Shown one piece after another: positions 44,877 to 53,519 of a stretch of 64,000 nt of DNA. Source of the stretch: Candidatus Deferrimicrobiaceae bacterium (lineage in GTDB: Bacteria > Desulfobacterota > Deferrimicrobia > Deferrimicrobiales > Deferrimicrobiaceae); NCBI GenBank assembly GCA_036504035.1, contig DASXVV010000011.1, forward strand, positions 73,611 through 137,610. The letters are read 5' to 3'. Position numbers and translations under genes: made by a program. Under the pieces are notes generated by a model. That model saw nothing but the letters and a program-made list of their open reading frames with translations, made no database searches and was not told the origin of the DNA. Each line of letters starts with the position of its first letter. Within the stretch, counting starts at the first letter, position 1.

Positions 44877-46496
44877 TTATAGGACGAACGCGGCGATGTA
44901 TTCATCGGGGGAAATCTCGCCGGACGCCAGCAGCGCCCGGCCCGTCGCCTCGATCCCCTCGTCGCGGGGGGGGAATTCGAACCGCCCGCGCAAATCGCCC
45001 GTGAACGGGACCGCGTCGAGCAGGAAGCTGCGCCCGCCGTGCCCGGTATGATCGCAGACGGGGCATCCGGGGCTGCGGAAAAACCGCTCGGGCAGGGCCG
45101 GAAGCGCGAGCGTCGCGAGATCCTCGGGCGAAGGAACGTACTCCTCCCGGCACGCGGGGCAAAGCGTCAGCACCCCACGGCAGGCGACGACGCCCCGAAG
45201 GTGGCCCGGGATGAAGGCGCGCCGCTCCTGGAGACGGTCGAGATGCGTGAACAGCGCGGACCGCGCGTCGAAGGGCAGCCCGACCAGCACCAGCTTGCCG
45301 CGCATGGCCACTTTCCCGGCTGCAGCGAAGAGGCGCTCGTCGGTCGCGTCCTCGATGGCGACGATGTCGGCGTCGTGGTCGATCGACGCCAGGACCAGCC
45401 CCTGCGCCTCGGCTTCGGCTCGCCCGCGAAGGGAAATGCGCGGGAACCTGCCCGACCCGCCGCCGACAGCCTCCCCGAACAGCAGCACGTTGCGGCCTCG
45501 GGTGTCCAGAATCCCGAGGTAGAGGTCCATCAGCCGGCGCCGCGCGTCCTCGTCCCGGCCGCAGAACAGGATGATCCCGCGCCCGGCCTCGGCCAGTGCC
45601 GCAAACGCCGTCTTCTGCTCCGGAGAGGCCAGGAACGACTCGATCGCGTCGGGGAAGGGTGCGAGGACCCGCTTCCGGACGGTCATGCAGTCGGCGTCGG
45701 CCCCCTGCAGGAGCGCGAGCTGGAAGCCGTGCTCGCGGCCCTCGATGCGGGTGGAGAAGGTTCCCCACTGCGCGGCCGACTCCCCCTCAAGAGCGCCGAG
45801 GCGCCGGAGCCGGCCGACCAGGATCTTGTATCCCTCGTACGGTAAGCGGCCGACTTCGCGGAGGGTTCCCGATTCGCGGGCGGACAGGATGGCCCTGCCG
45901 TCGCCGGGCTGCCCGACCAACGCCTCCCACCGCTCGAGGACCATCTGCTTCAGGAACAGATCCGCGCAGCTGGTGCCGGTCATGTCGCCGTTTACCCGGG
46001 CGAGCGCCTGGGGGGGAATGATCTCCGTCTCTAGACAGAGCGACGCCTCGACGGCCGGCCGGCCGTAGAACAGCGCCTGCATCTCCTGGACCTCGCGCGC
46101 CATGGCGATGGATACGGCCACACCCAGCCCGGTCGCCTCCTCGACCGCGCGGACGGCCTCCTTGTCGAGCGGGTCGATCATGGCGATGGAGATCTCTTCG
46201 CCGATCCGGAGCAGCGGGATCAGCCCGTGGCGGCGCGCCAGCTCGGCGGGAACGGCCTTGACGGCTTCGGGGTCGATCGCCTTGGGATCGAGCCGGACCA
46301 GCGGGATGTTGAGCTGGTTGGAAAGGGCCCAGTCGATATCCTCCTGGGTCACGCTCCCCTGGCTGACCAGCAACTCCCCCATCCGGCCGCCCTGGCGCTC
46401 CTGGGCCTCGAGCGCCTTGCGGACGTCGTCATCGGTGACGATCCGTGAACGGTAAAGAATTTCGGTCAGAGACCCTTCCCTGATCAGTTCACCCAT
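44877..46496 (-). CDS. GspE/PilB-like protein with degenerate ATPase site
   Basis: A 539-residue protein with a GspE N-terminal (MshEN) domain (~1-150: LGELLVSQGSVTQEDIDWAL-like) and a C-terminal ATPase-like region. The Walker A position reads ILFCGRDEDARRRL, without the GxxxxGK(S/T) loop. The tetracysteine zinc element of GspE is kept (CPAC ... CPVC). The ATG at 46496 has GGAG upstream; a GTG five codons earlier is possible. It probably does not hydrolyse ATP and may bind c-di-GMP through its MshEN domain or act as a regulator of the pilT-driven machine next door. Confidence 0.8.
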   Translation of the reverse strand: MGELIREGSLTEILYRSRIVTDDDVRKALEAQERQGGRMGELLVSQGSVTQEDIDWALSNQLNIPLVRLDPKAIDPEAVKAVPAELARRHGLIPLLRIGEEISIAMIDPLDKEAVRAVEEATGLGVAVSIAMAREVQEMQALFYGRPAVEASLCLETEIIPPQALARVNGDMTGTSCADLFLKQMVLERWEALVGQPGDGRAILSARESGTLREVGRLPYEGYKILVGRLRRLGALEGESAAQWGTFSTRIEGREHGFQLALLQGADADCMTVRKRVLAPFPDAIESFLASPEQKTAFAALAEAGRGIILFCGRDEDARRRLMDLYLGILDTRGRNVLLFGEAVGGGSGRFPRISLRGRAEAEAQGLVLASIDHDADIVAIEDATDERLFAAAGKVAMRGKLVLVGLPFDARSALFTHLDRLQERRAFIPGHLRGVVACRGVLTLCPACREEYVPSPEDLATLALPALPERFFRSPGCPVCDHTGHGGRSFLLDAVPFTGDLRGRFEFPPRDEGIEATGRALLASGEISPDEYIAAFVL

Positions 46497-46598
46497 CCTG
46501 CGTTTCTCCACTGGATCCGTCTTTTCCGCACCCCGAGATTATCTCCCAATTTTGCGACGGCAGAAGGGGGCAAATGCGGCGGAAGGCGGGAAAATCGC

Positions 46599-48008
46599 CT
46601 AGCGGGTCAGCCAGGAACGGGAGCGCAGCGTCGCAGCAGCGTAGGGGAAGATCCAGAACATCGTCAGGAAGAAATAATAAGAGTAGATGACCCCGTACAG
46701 GAAATCCCACGACCGCTCGCTGCGCAGGTAATAGAGCATGTTCAGCAGCGATATCCCCCCGATGGCGAGAAACAGGCGAAGGATGGTCTGCGGGTCGTCG
46801 ATCGACCAGACGACCAGGAGGGCGAGCGTCGCGTAGGCGACCGGGTACCGCAGGTTCGTGATGATCTTGTCGACGATCGCGATGATCCGGGGACCCGCCG
46901 GGCGGCGCCAGACGACCCGGGCGAACCGGATCTCCTCCTTGATGTTGCTGCGTTCCCACCGGATGTACATGCAGCAGAGCTTCCCGTAGGTCTCGGGGAC
47001 GATCGTGCGCACGATGCCGGTGCGCTGGTAGACCGTGTCGTAGCCGTCCTCGAGGATGTAGTTCGTCAGCGCCCGGTCTTCCCCGTAGGTGCAGGGCGCG
47101 CCCAGGAAGGTCTGCTCGAGCCAGCGTGCGAGCGCGTTGCGGACCGCGTCGGCGCGATAGGCTGCAAGCGCACCCGGGCAGCAGTAGACCGTCCGGTAGG
47201 TGGACTGCACCGAGCGCAGGAAATCGAAGGAGAGGACGTAGCGCACCCGCAGCATCCGCGGGATGATCCCCCCCCCGAGGTTGTAGACCAGCACCTTTCC
47301 GGCCACCGCGCCCACCTTCGGATCGCGGAACGGGCCCGCCATCGCGAGAAGCGTCCCGGCGTCGATCACGCTGTCGGAATCGATGGTGAGGAAGACATCC
47401 CCGCGTCCCCGGCGAAAGCCCTCGGCCAGCGCCGCCCTTTTTCCCTGGTTCCGCGGGAAGCGGACGGGGGTCACCAGGTCCGGGTGGCGCTGCGCGGCGC
47501 GCTGGATGCACGCCCACGTGTCGTCGGTGCTGCCGTCATCGACGACGAAGATCTCGAGTCGATCCTTCGGGTAGTTCGCCGCCACCACGGAATCGATCGT
47601 CTGCTCGACCATCGCGCCTTCGTTATAGGCCGGGATGATCACGGTCAGCGACGGGGCCTCGTCCGGCACGGCGGCGGGGAACGGGCGATAACGGAACCAG
47701 AGCAGGGTGCGAAACGTCAGCATGAGGAGGCCCATCAGGAACCAGAGCAGGCTCGGACGCTCGATGACCCTCACCCAGTGCCGCGTCTCGACGACGCGGA
47801 CCCAAGGGTCGTAGGCGTGCCCGTAGATCCCCAGCCACAGGAGCCCCCCGAGCCCCAGGAGGATGGCGCTGCATAAGGCCAGGTCCAAAGGGCCGGACCA
47901 CGGTTGCGGGCGCGATGCCGCAAGGAGCTGCTCAGAAATGGCGATCCGCTCAGTCAACGGGCGATTCTCCGAATTCGTGGATATGTTCGAAGGATGGAAT
48001 AGTAGCAT
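46599..48008 (-). CDS. Processive membrane glycosyltransferase family 2 (NodC/HAS/PgaC type)
   Basis: A 469-residue protein with two N-terminal TM segments (~30-105), a GT-A domain with VDDGSTDDT, FLTIDSDSV, GEDRALTNYI and the R-W motif in YIRWERSN, and three or four C-terminal TM segments. This architecture belongs to hyaluronan, chitin and poly-N-acetylglucosamine synthases, which polymerise and export in one step. The ATG at 48008 is chosen over a TTG four codons earlier. No partner exopolysaccharide genes are adjacent, so the polymer is unknown. Confidence 0.88.
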   Translation of the reverse strand: MLLFHPSNISTNSENRPLTERIAISEQLLAASRPQPWSGPLDLALCSAILLGLGGLLWLGIYGHAYDPWVRVVETRHWVRVIERPSLLWFLMGLLMLTFRTLLWFRYRPFPAAVPDEAPSLTVIIPAYNEGAMVEQTIDSVVAANYPKDRLEIFVVDDGSTDDTWACIQRAAQRHPDLVTPVRFPRNQGKRAALAEGFRRGRGDVFLTIDSDSVIDAGTLLAMAGPFRDPKVGAVAGKVLVYNLGGGIIPRMLRVRYVLSFDFLRSVQSTYRTVYCCPGALAAYRADAVRNALARWLEQTFLGAPCTYGEDRALTNYILEDGYDTVYQRTGIVRTIVPETYGKLCCMYIRWERSNIKEEIRFARVVWRRPAGPRIIAIVDKIITNLRYPVAYATLALLVVWSIDDPQTILRLFLAIGGISLLNMLYYLRSERSWDFLYGVIYSYYFFLTMFWIFPYAAATLRSRSWLTR

Positions 48009-48267
48009 GACTTTCGGCAAACCTCGGGCGAATGCTGCGGGCGGGAACCTGCGTGCGCGACATCCGGTAATTATTTACATAAAAGCGGCACTTGTTTCCC
48101 CGTAGCTGGATATCCCGGAGGCCTGCCCGGCTTAACCCTTCGGATACTTTAACGGTTTTCATCTCTCTTCCATGGCCTGCGACTTGCAATGATCAGACCG
48201 TTCCTTACATACGTGCCATGGACAAGCCTTCCCTTCTCCCACCCCCAACCCAAGAAGGAGGTTCGGC
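48009..48267. other. Divergent intergenic region
   Basis: This region lies between the glycosyltransferase (minus) and FnIII lipoprotein (plus) genes. It holds the sigma-54-type promoter at 48173-48188 and a structured stretch (about 48095-48160) with complementary segments around CCCGGAGGCCTGCCCGG. No riboswitch class was recognised and no gene was seen. Confidence 0.5.
48173..48188 (+). promoter_or_regulatory. Sigma-54-type promoter for the FnIII/haem lipoprotein
   Basis: TGGCCTG-N4-TTGCA matches the -24/-12 consensus at all core bases with exact spacing. The predicted start site is ~70 nt before the ATG at 48268. Confidence 0.65.
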
Positions 48268-50577
48268 ATGACAATTTATCCGGCAACCCGTAGAACGACT
48301 TCCGGGTCGCGCATCCTTTGCGCGATCCTGGCCGCGGCAATCACGGCCCTGCTGGCCGGTTGCGGCGGAGGCGGCAGCACCGCCGCCACATCCCCCGCCA
48401 CCACCGCAGTCAGTCGCGGCGCCATCGCCAGCGTGGGGGCCGGAAACATCATAGTCGCGGGCGTCACCATCGATACGACCCAGGCCACCGTCACCATGGC
48501 CGACAACACCGATGCCCCGGTGCTGAAACCCGGCATGGTGGTCACCGTCAAGGGAACCTTCGACGACAACACCCACGCGCGGGCGAACAGCGTCGAGTTC
48601 GCCGATACCCTCAAGGGGCCCGTCTCGAATATCGATCGCGCCGCAAACACCCTGACGATCCTGGGTCAGGCGGTGCGGTTCGATCCGGCCAGGACGGTTT
48701 TCGACGACTTCCCCGGTCCCGGCACCAGCGGAATCGCGCTTGGGCAGATGGTCCAGGTCAGCGGCTTCGCGGACAACGCGGGCGTCATCACGGCCACGCG
48801 CATCGAACGGCACCTTCCCGACTGGACACCGGCATCGATCGTCGAACTCAAGGGAACCGTCGGTTCCGTAGTGGACAATACGTTTACCATCGGCAACCTG
48901 ACCGTCGACTTCACCGGGATCACGCTTCCGGCAGGCATCATCGCCGGCAGCTTCGTGAAGATCGAGGGACGGATTCCGTCGCTGGCAAGCACGATGATCC
49001 GGGCGACCCGCGTCGAGATGTTCGCCGAGGAACCGCCGGAAGCGGAAGGCAAGCACGTCGAAATCGAAGGAATCGTCAGCGGTCTGGCCGGGAACCGGTT
49101 CCTGGTCGGAACCACGCCGGTCAACGCCGGAACCCTTTCGCTGGCAGGCGTCGCCAACGGCGCCCGGGTCGAGGTCGAGGGAACGCTGGTCGCCGGCATC
49201 CTGGTGGCAACGCAGATTTCCCTGGAAGGCGCGGCGCCCCCGCCGACCACCGCCCCCGCCGCACCGACCGGCGCCATGGCCACGGGAGGCTTCCGGCAGG
49301 TGACGGTTGCCTGGAATGCCGTCGCCGGGGCAACTTCCTATAATCTTTACTGGTCCACGACGACAGGCGTCACGCCGACCACCGGCACGAAGATCACGAA
49401 CGTGACCTCGCCCTACACCCAGATGGGGCTCGCGGACAGCACGACCTACTTTTACGTCGTCACCGCTGTCAACGCCGTGGGCGAAAGCCTGGCGTCGGCG
49501 CAGACCTCGGCCATGACCACCAGCGCCTTGATGATCCCCCCGGCCCCCATCGGCGTGTCGGCCGTCGGCGGCGCGCGGCAGGTGACGATCTCCTGGGCAC
49601 CCGTCACCGGCGCCGTCTCGTACCGCATCTTCTGGGCGACGATCCCCGGAGTCACCCCGGCCACGGGGACCCAGATCCCCAATATCACCGCCTCGACCTA
49701 TGTCCAATTGGGGCTGGCCGACAACACCACCTACTTCTACGTCGTCACCGCGGTCAACGCCGCCGGGCAGAGCATCCCGTCGGCCCAGGTTTCGGCGACG
49801 ACTTCGCCCGCCCCCGCCACCGCTCCGGCCGCGCCCGTCGGGGTTGTCGCCGCCGGCGGCACCCGCCAGGTGACCGTTTCGTGGGCCCCGGTGGCCAACG
49901 CGACGACATACCGCATCTACTGGAGCACGACAACCGGCGTCCTGACGACGACGGGTACCCTGATCGACAACGTCACCTCCCCCTATACCCAGACGGGGCT
50001 CCTCGACGGCACGACCTATTTCTATATCGTCACGGCGGTCAACGCCGTCGGCGAGAGCCCGGCGTCCGGCCAGGTCTCTGCGACAACCGCGCCTGCGGCT
50101 CCCACCGCGCCCCCCGCTCCGGGCGGCCTTAACGCGGTCGGCGGCACCAACATGACGAACGTCTCCTGGACGGCTGTGACCGGCGCCACCTCGTACAACC
50201 TTTACTGGGCGACGACGACCGGCGTCACCCCGACGACGGGAACCGCGATCCTGGGAGTTACCAGCCCCTACCGGCACATCAACCTGGCAGCCGCCACGAG
50301 CTACTTCTATGTTGTCACCGCGGTCAACGGCGTCGGCGAGAGCCTTCCTTCCGCCCAGGCTTCGGCGACCACCTCTGCGCTCGACGGCCTGGCGCTGTAC
50401 GGCAACTGCGCCGCCACCAGCTGTCATGGCGCGTTCGCGACCTCGGGGCTGAGATCGCCGCCCCGGACCGCGGCCCAGATCCAGTCGGCCATCAACGGAA
50501 ACGTCGGCGGCATGGGATTCCTCTCCACGCTGACGGCCGCCCAGATCCAGGCGATCGCCGACGTCCTGACTTTCTAA
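48268..50577 (+). CDS. Lipoprotein with DUF5666-like, four FnIII and a CX4CH cytochrome domain
   Basis: A 769-residue protein with AAGGAGG before the ATG and lipobox LLAGC (Cys near 31). The N-terminal third is about four short beta repeats of DUF5666 type (ending in VEFAD, IERHL, VEMFA, ISLEG). Four FnIII domains of ~90 residues follow, each with VSW, SYNLYW or TYRIYW, and TTYFYVVTAVNAVGES. The last ~65 residues look like a class I cytochrome c, but the haem motif is CAATSCH (CX4CH), with a Met-containing GGMGF loop as possible sixth ligand. It is likely an outer-membrane or surface-exposed adhesive electron carrier. Confidence 0.85.
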   Translation: MTIYPATRRTTSGSRILCAILAAAITALLAGCGGGGSTAATSPATTAVSRGAIASVGAGNIIVAGVTIDTTQATVTMADNTDAPVLKPGMVVTVKGTFDDNTHARANSVEFADTLKGPVSNIDRAANTLTILGQAVRFDPARTVFDDFPGPGTSGIALGQMVQVSGFADNAGVITATRIERHLPDWTPASIVELKGTVGSVVDNTFTIGNLTVDFTGITLPAGIIAGSFVKIEGRIPSLASTMIRATRVEMFAEEPPEAEGKHVEIEGIVSGLAGNRFLVGTTPVNAGTLSLAGVANGARVEVEGTLVAGILVATQISLEGAAPPPTTAPAAPTGAMATGGFRQVTVAWNAVAGATSYNLYWSTTTGVTPTTGTKITNVTSPYTQMGLADSTTYFYVVTAVNAVGESLASAQTSAMTTSALMIPPAPIGVSAVGGARQVTISWAPVTGAVSYRIFWATIPGVTPATGTQIPNITASTYVQLGLADNTTYFYVVTAVNAAGQSIPSAQVSATTSPAPATAPAAPVGVVAAGGTRQVTVSWAPVANATTYRIYWSTTTGVLTTTGTLIDNVTSPYTQTGLLDGTTYFYIVTAVNAVGESPASGQVSATTAPAAPTAPPAPGGLNAVGGTNMTNVSWTAVTGATSYNLYWATTTGVTPTTGTAILGVTSPYRHINLAAATSYFYVVTAVNGVGESLPSAQASATTSALDGLALYGNCAATSCHGAFATSGLRSPPRTAAQIQSAINGNVGGMGFLSTLTAAQIQAIADVLTF

Positions 50578-50595
50578 CCGTCCTGCGAAACCCAA

Positions 50596-50628
50596 AAAGG
50601 GGAGCTCCCCGCCGGGAAGCTCCCCTTT
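50596..50628. terminator. Bidirectional terminator between lipoprotein and M16 genes
   Basis: A stem GGGGAGCT/AGCTCCCC (50599-50606 with 50618-50625), extended inside by CCC/GGG pairs, is flanked by an A-run on the left and TTTCC on the right. It serves two convergent genes. Confidence 0.8.
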
Positions 50629-50653
50629 CCTATTTCATCCGATCCAGGCTACG

Positions 50654-53314
50654 TCAACGCGGCGGCGGCCCCTCCGTCACCTGGACGAAATCGCCCGGAC
50701 GAACCCACTTGAAGAACGCCTCGCGGACCTCCTGCGCCGTGATCTCCAGGTAACGCCTCGCGGCCCGGACCGGCTCGTCGAGCGAAAGCCCCGTTTCGGA
50801 AAGATGGGCAAGCATCCCGGCGATCGCGTCGGTGCTCGACTCCGAAAGCGGGATCCGGCGGAGGAGGATACTCTTCGCCTGGCGCAACTCGTCCGGCGTG
50901 ACCGGCCGGCTCCGCATCGACTCGAGGTCGCGCGCCACCAGCGCCCGGGCTTTGGATACGTTCTCCGGCTCGCAGGCGAACTCGACGGAAAAGACCGATC
51001 GGGTCCTGCCGGCATTCAGCCGCGCGCCGACGTAATAAACGAGGCCCGCCTCTTCCCGAAGATGGCGGTAGAGCCGGGTGGCGTAGAATCCCCCCGCCAG
51101 GACGTGCGTCCCCACCTGCAGCGGGTAATAATCGGGGTCGAAGCGCGTGATCCCGACGGTCTCGGCGAGCGTCGCATCGACCTGCACCCGAACATCGTTG
51201 GGAACCGTCGCAGCGGACGGTGGGTTCCGGGGGACCGCCGGCAGGTCGGTCGCGGGCTTCGGCCCCTCGGCCTTCCAGCCTCCGAAATATTTCTCGACGA
51301 CGGCGCGCGCCTGGGCAGCCGTGACCTGCCCGATCACGACGATCGTGGCAAGGTCGGGACGGAAGGCCGAGGCGTGATACGACCGGATATCCCCCAACGA
51401 AAGCGAAGAAACGCTCGCCTTCGTCGCCTGGCGCAGCGAGGGATCCGTCGGCGGGAAGAGGCCGGATTGCAATGCCCGGCGCGAGAGAGTCGCCGGGGAC
51501 CGGATCTCGCCATCGACCGCGTCGGCCGTCTCGGTCCGGACCACGGCAAACGCGTCCTCCGGCAGCGCCGGGTGGAGCAGGTTTTCCGATAGCAGCTCGA
51601 CGCCCCGCTCGAACCGGTCCGACAAGACATGCAGCGAGAAACCGGTCCCGGCACTCGCGTCGGCGCCGATATCGTCGAGCGCCTTCTGGAAGGCCAGCCG
51701 GTCGAGCGATCGGGTCCCGTACGGGAAGAGGCCGCCGAGCACCCGGTCGACCCCCTCCTTCCCCGCCGGCACCTGAATGTCGGGATTATTCCGGATGGTG
51801 CCGACGAGCGTGACGGTCGGGCTGACCGTCTCGGGCTGGACGATGAGCCGGAGCCCGTTGGGGAGCGTCGTGTCGACCGGCGCGAGCCTGGATGCGGGCA
51901 CCCGGGGCGATTCGACCACCCGACGGGCCCACGCGGGCATCTTGACGTTCTTCGTGCGCTCCCCGCCGAACGATTCGGTCCCGCCGACCCCTTGCGAGGG
52001 GACCGGCTTTCCGGATTCGCGCGGCGTGAGCAGCGCCACGACCGCGGTCTCGTTCACGAGGTACTTCGCTGCGACCCGGTTCACGTCCTCGACGGTCACT
52101 TTCCGGATCGCCTCGATGTCGTCCTCGGGCGAGCGGCGCCCCTCGACGGCCAGCGCCTGGGACCACTCGAACGCGAGCCCGGCCACCGAGTTCTTCATGA
52201 AACCGGCCTGGGCGATCTCGTGGCGCTTCGCCGCCTCGACCAGTTCGGCCGGCACGCCGGTCTTCGCATATCCGCCGACGATCTCCTTGAGCCGGCCGAC
52301 CAGCGCCTCGCCGTCGCCCCCTTTCGGGAACGAGGCCTCCGCGCTGCCGATCGCCGCCTTCGGCAGGGGGTCGTCCCCGAAGCCGGCCGATAGCGCTTTT
52401 CCCTGAGGGACCAGCGCATACAGGTCACCGCGCCGGCTGTCGAGCACGTCGGAAAGGATCGTCCCCGCGGCGAAGTCGGGGCTGTCGTAGCCGGGCAGGC
52501 GGTAGGCGACGACCGCCCGCCCGTACGGCAGGTCGGTCTCCATCGCGATCCGCGCGGGCTTAAGCGGCCCGACCTCGAACCGGCGGCGTGGAGGCAGGGG
52601 GCGGCGCGGAATCGGGCCGAACAGCCGCTTGACCTCGGCGAGCGTCTTTCCCGGGTCGACGTCGCCCGTGACGACCAGGATCGCGTTGTTCGGCGCGTAC
52701 CAGTCGCGATAGAACTTCCGGAGCGTCGCCCCCGTCGTCTGCCGGAAAGAATCGCGCGTGCCGAGGGCGGTGTGGTCGTAAGGGGTGCCCGGGTACACCG
52801 CCTGGAGCAGCCGGATGTAGAACGAGTAGCCCGGGTCGGAGAGGTCGCGGGCGATCTCCTGCTCCATGGCCCCCCGCTCCTTCACCCAATCCTCCTGCCG
52901 GTCGAGCACGCCGCGCATCCGGATCGACTCGATGCGGAGGGCGACGCCGAGGGCGTCGGACGGGATCGTCAGGTGATAGCCGGTGGTCACCTGCGACGTG
53001 CCGGCATTCGCGTCGCCGCCGAGCGCCGCGCTGATCGCGGAGAACTGGGACGACGTGAGCCCCGGGTGGCCGCGAAACATCATGTGCTCCTGGGCATGGG
53101 CCATCCCCGGGAAGCCGTCCGGGGCATCGACGGCGCCGACCAGGTAGTTGACCTGGGTCGTCACCACCGGAGCCAGGACGTTGGGCACGATCACCACGCG
53201 CAGCCCGTTGGGAAGCGTCGCCCGGACGGCGTCGCCGGCCGCCTGCGCCTGAACTGATAACAGCAGCAACACACAGACGATGTGCGCCGCCAGGAACGAT
53301 TTGCGGTTCTTCAT
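50654..53314 (-). CDS. M16 family zinc metalloprotease (double domain)
   Basis: An 886-residue secreted protein: signal peptide to ~26, then two M16 halves. The first carries the inverted zinc motif H73-A-Q-E-H77 and a downstream Glu in ERGAMEQEIARD. The second half (~450-886) lacks HxxEH, as usual for the inactive partner domain. Family members degrade peptides in a closed chamber. It stands alone between a terminator and a segment carrying a tRNA-Ala remnant. The substrate is unknown. Confidence 0.93.
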   Translation of the reverse strand: MKNRKSFLAAHIVCVLLLLSVQAQAAGDAVRATLPNGLRVVIVPNVLAPVVTTQVNYLVGAVDAPDGFPGMAHAQEHMMFRGHPGLTSSQFSAISAALGGDANAGTSQVTTGYHLTIPSDALGVALRIESIRMRGVLDRQEDWVKERGAMEQEIARDLSDPGYSFYIRLLQAVYPGTPYDHTALGTRDSFRQTTGATLRKFYRDWYAPNNAILVVTGDVDPGKTLAEVKRLFGPIPRRPLPPRRRFEVGPLKPARIAMETDLPYGRAVVAYRLPGYDSPDFAAGTILSDVLDSRRGDLYALVPQGKALSAGFGDDPLPKAAIGSAEASFPKGGDGEALVGRLKEIVGGYAKTGVPAELVEAAKRHEIAQAGFMKNSVAGLAFEWSQALAVEGRRSPEDDIEAIRKVTVEDVNRVAAKYLVNETAVVALLTPRESGKPVPSQGVGGTESFGGERTKNVKMPAWARRVVESPRVPASRLAPVDTTLPNGLRLIVQPETVSPTVTLVGTIRNNPDIQVPAGKEGVDRVLGGLFPYGTRSLDRLAFQKALDDIGADASAGTGFSLHVLSDRFERGVELLSENLLHPALPEDAFAVVRTETADAVDGEIRSPATLSRRALQSGLFPPTDPSLRQATKASVSSLSLGDIRSYHASAFRPDLATIVVIGQVTAAQARAVVEKYFGGWKAEGPKPATDLPAVPRNPPSAATVPNDVRVQVDATLAETVGITRFDPDYYPLQVGTHVLAGGFYATRLYRHLREEAGLVYYVGARLNAGRTRSVFSVEFACEPENVSKARALVARDLESMRSRPVTPDELRQAKSILLRRIPLSESSTDAIAGMLAHLSETGLSLDEPVRAARRYLEITAQEVREAFFKWVRPGDFVQVTEGPPPR

Positions 53315-53462
53315 CGCGATTGATTCCTCCGCCGTTTGCGATTCATGGAACTTCTTGCTGGTTTCACGGGGTCGACGCCTTGCCGGGCGGCGCGGACAAG
53401 GCCTCCGGCCGTTCCCGGGCGTCGCGGTCGTCGGGGAATTTCCCGACGATCTCCCGGTACAA

Positions 53463-53499
53463 GGAGAACTGAACGGGATCGAAACGTCGACCTCCTGAA
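53463..53499 (-). pseudogene. Decayed tRNA-Ala 3'-half fragment
   Basis: Positions 53469-53499 match 54715-54745 of the intact tRNA-Ala at 29 of 31 bases, in the same orientation, and the GGAG of the acceptor side is present after a 2-nt insertion. The match covers the T-arm, variable loop and start of the anticodon stem. Together with the intact tRNA it brackets rsgA as direct repeats. Confidence 0.8.
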
Positions 53500-53519
53500 G
53501 ACGAAATGGCGGATCGCCT

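Noticed and set aside
48095-48165. Riboswitch before the FnIII lipoprotein
   Set aside because: Some complementarity is present, but it lies upstream of the predicted sigma-54 start site, so it would not be in that transcript; no known class matched.
48205-50595. 796-codon minus-strand frame opposite the FnIII lipoprotein
   Set aside because: Low-complexity Gly/Arg/Asp translation typical of antisense frames; the plus strand has lipobox, FnIII repeats and AAGGAGG.
53280-53519. Small plus-strand ORFs between the M16 and rsgA genes
   Set aside because: They read through the tRNA-Ala fragment and a GTCGGG/CCCGAC hairpin and have no ribosome site.
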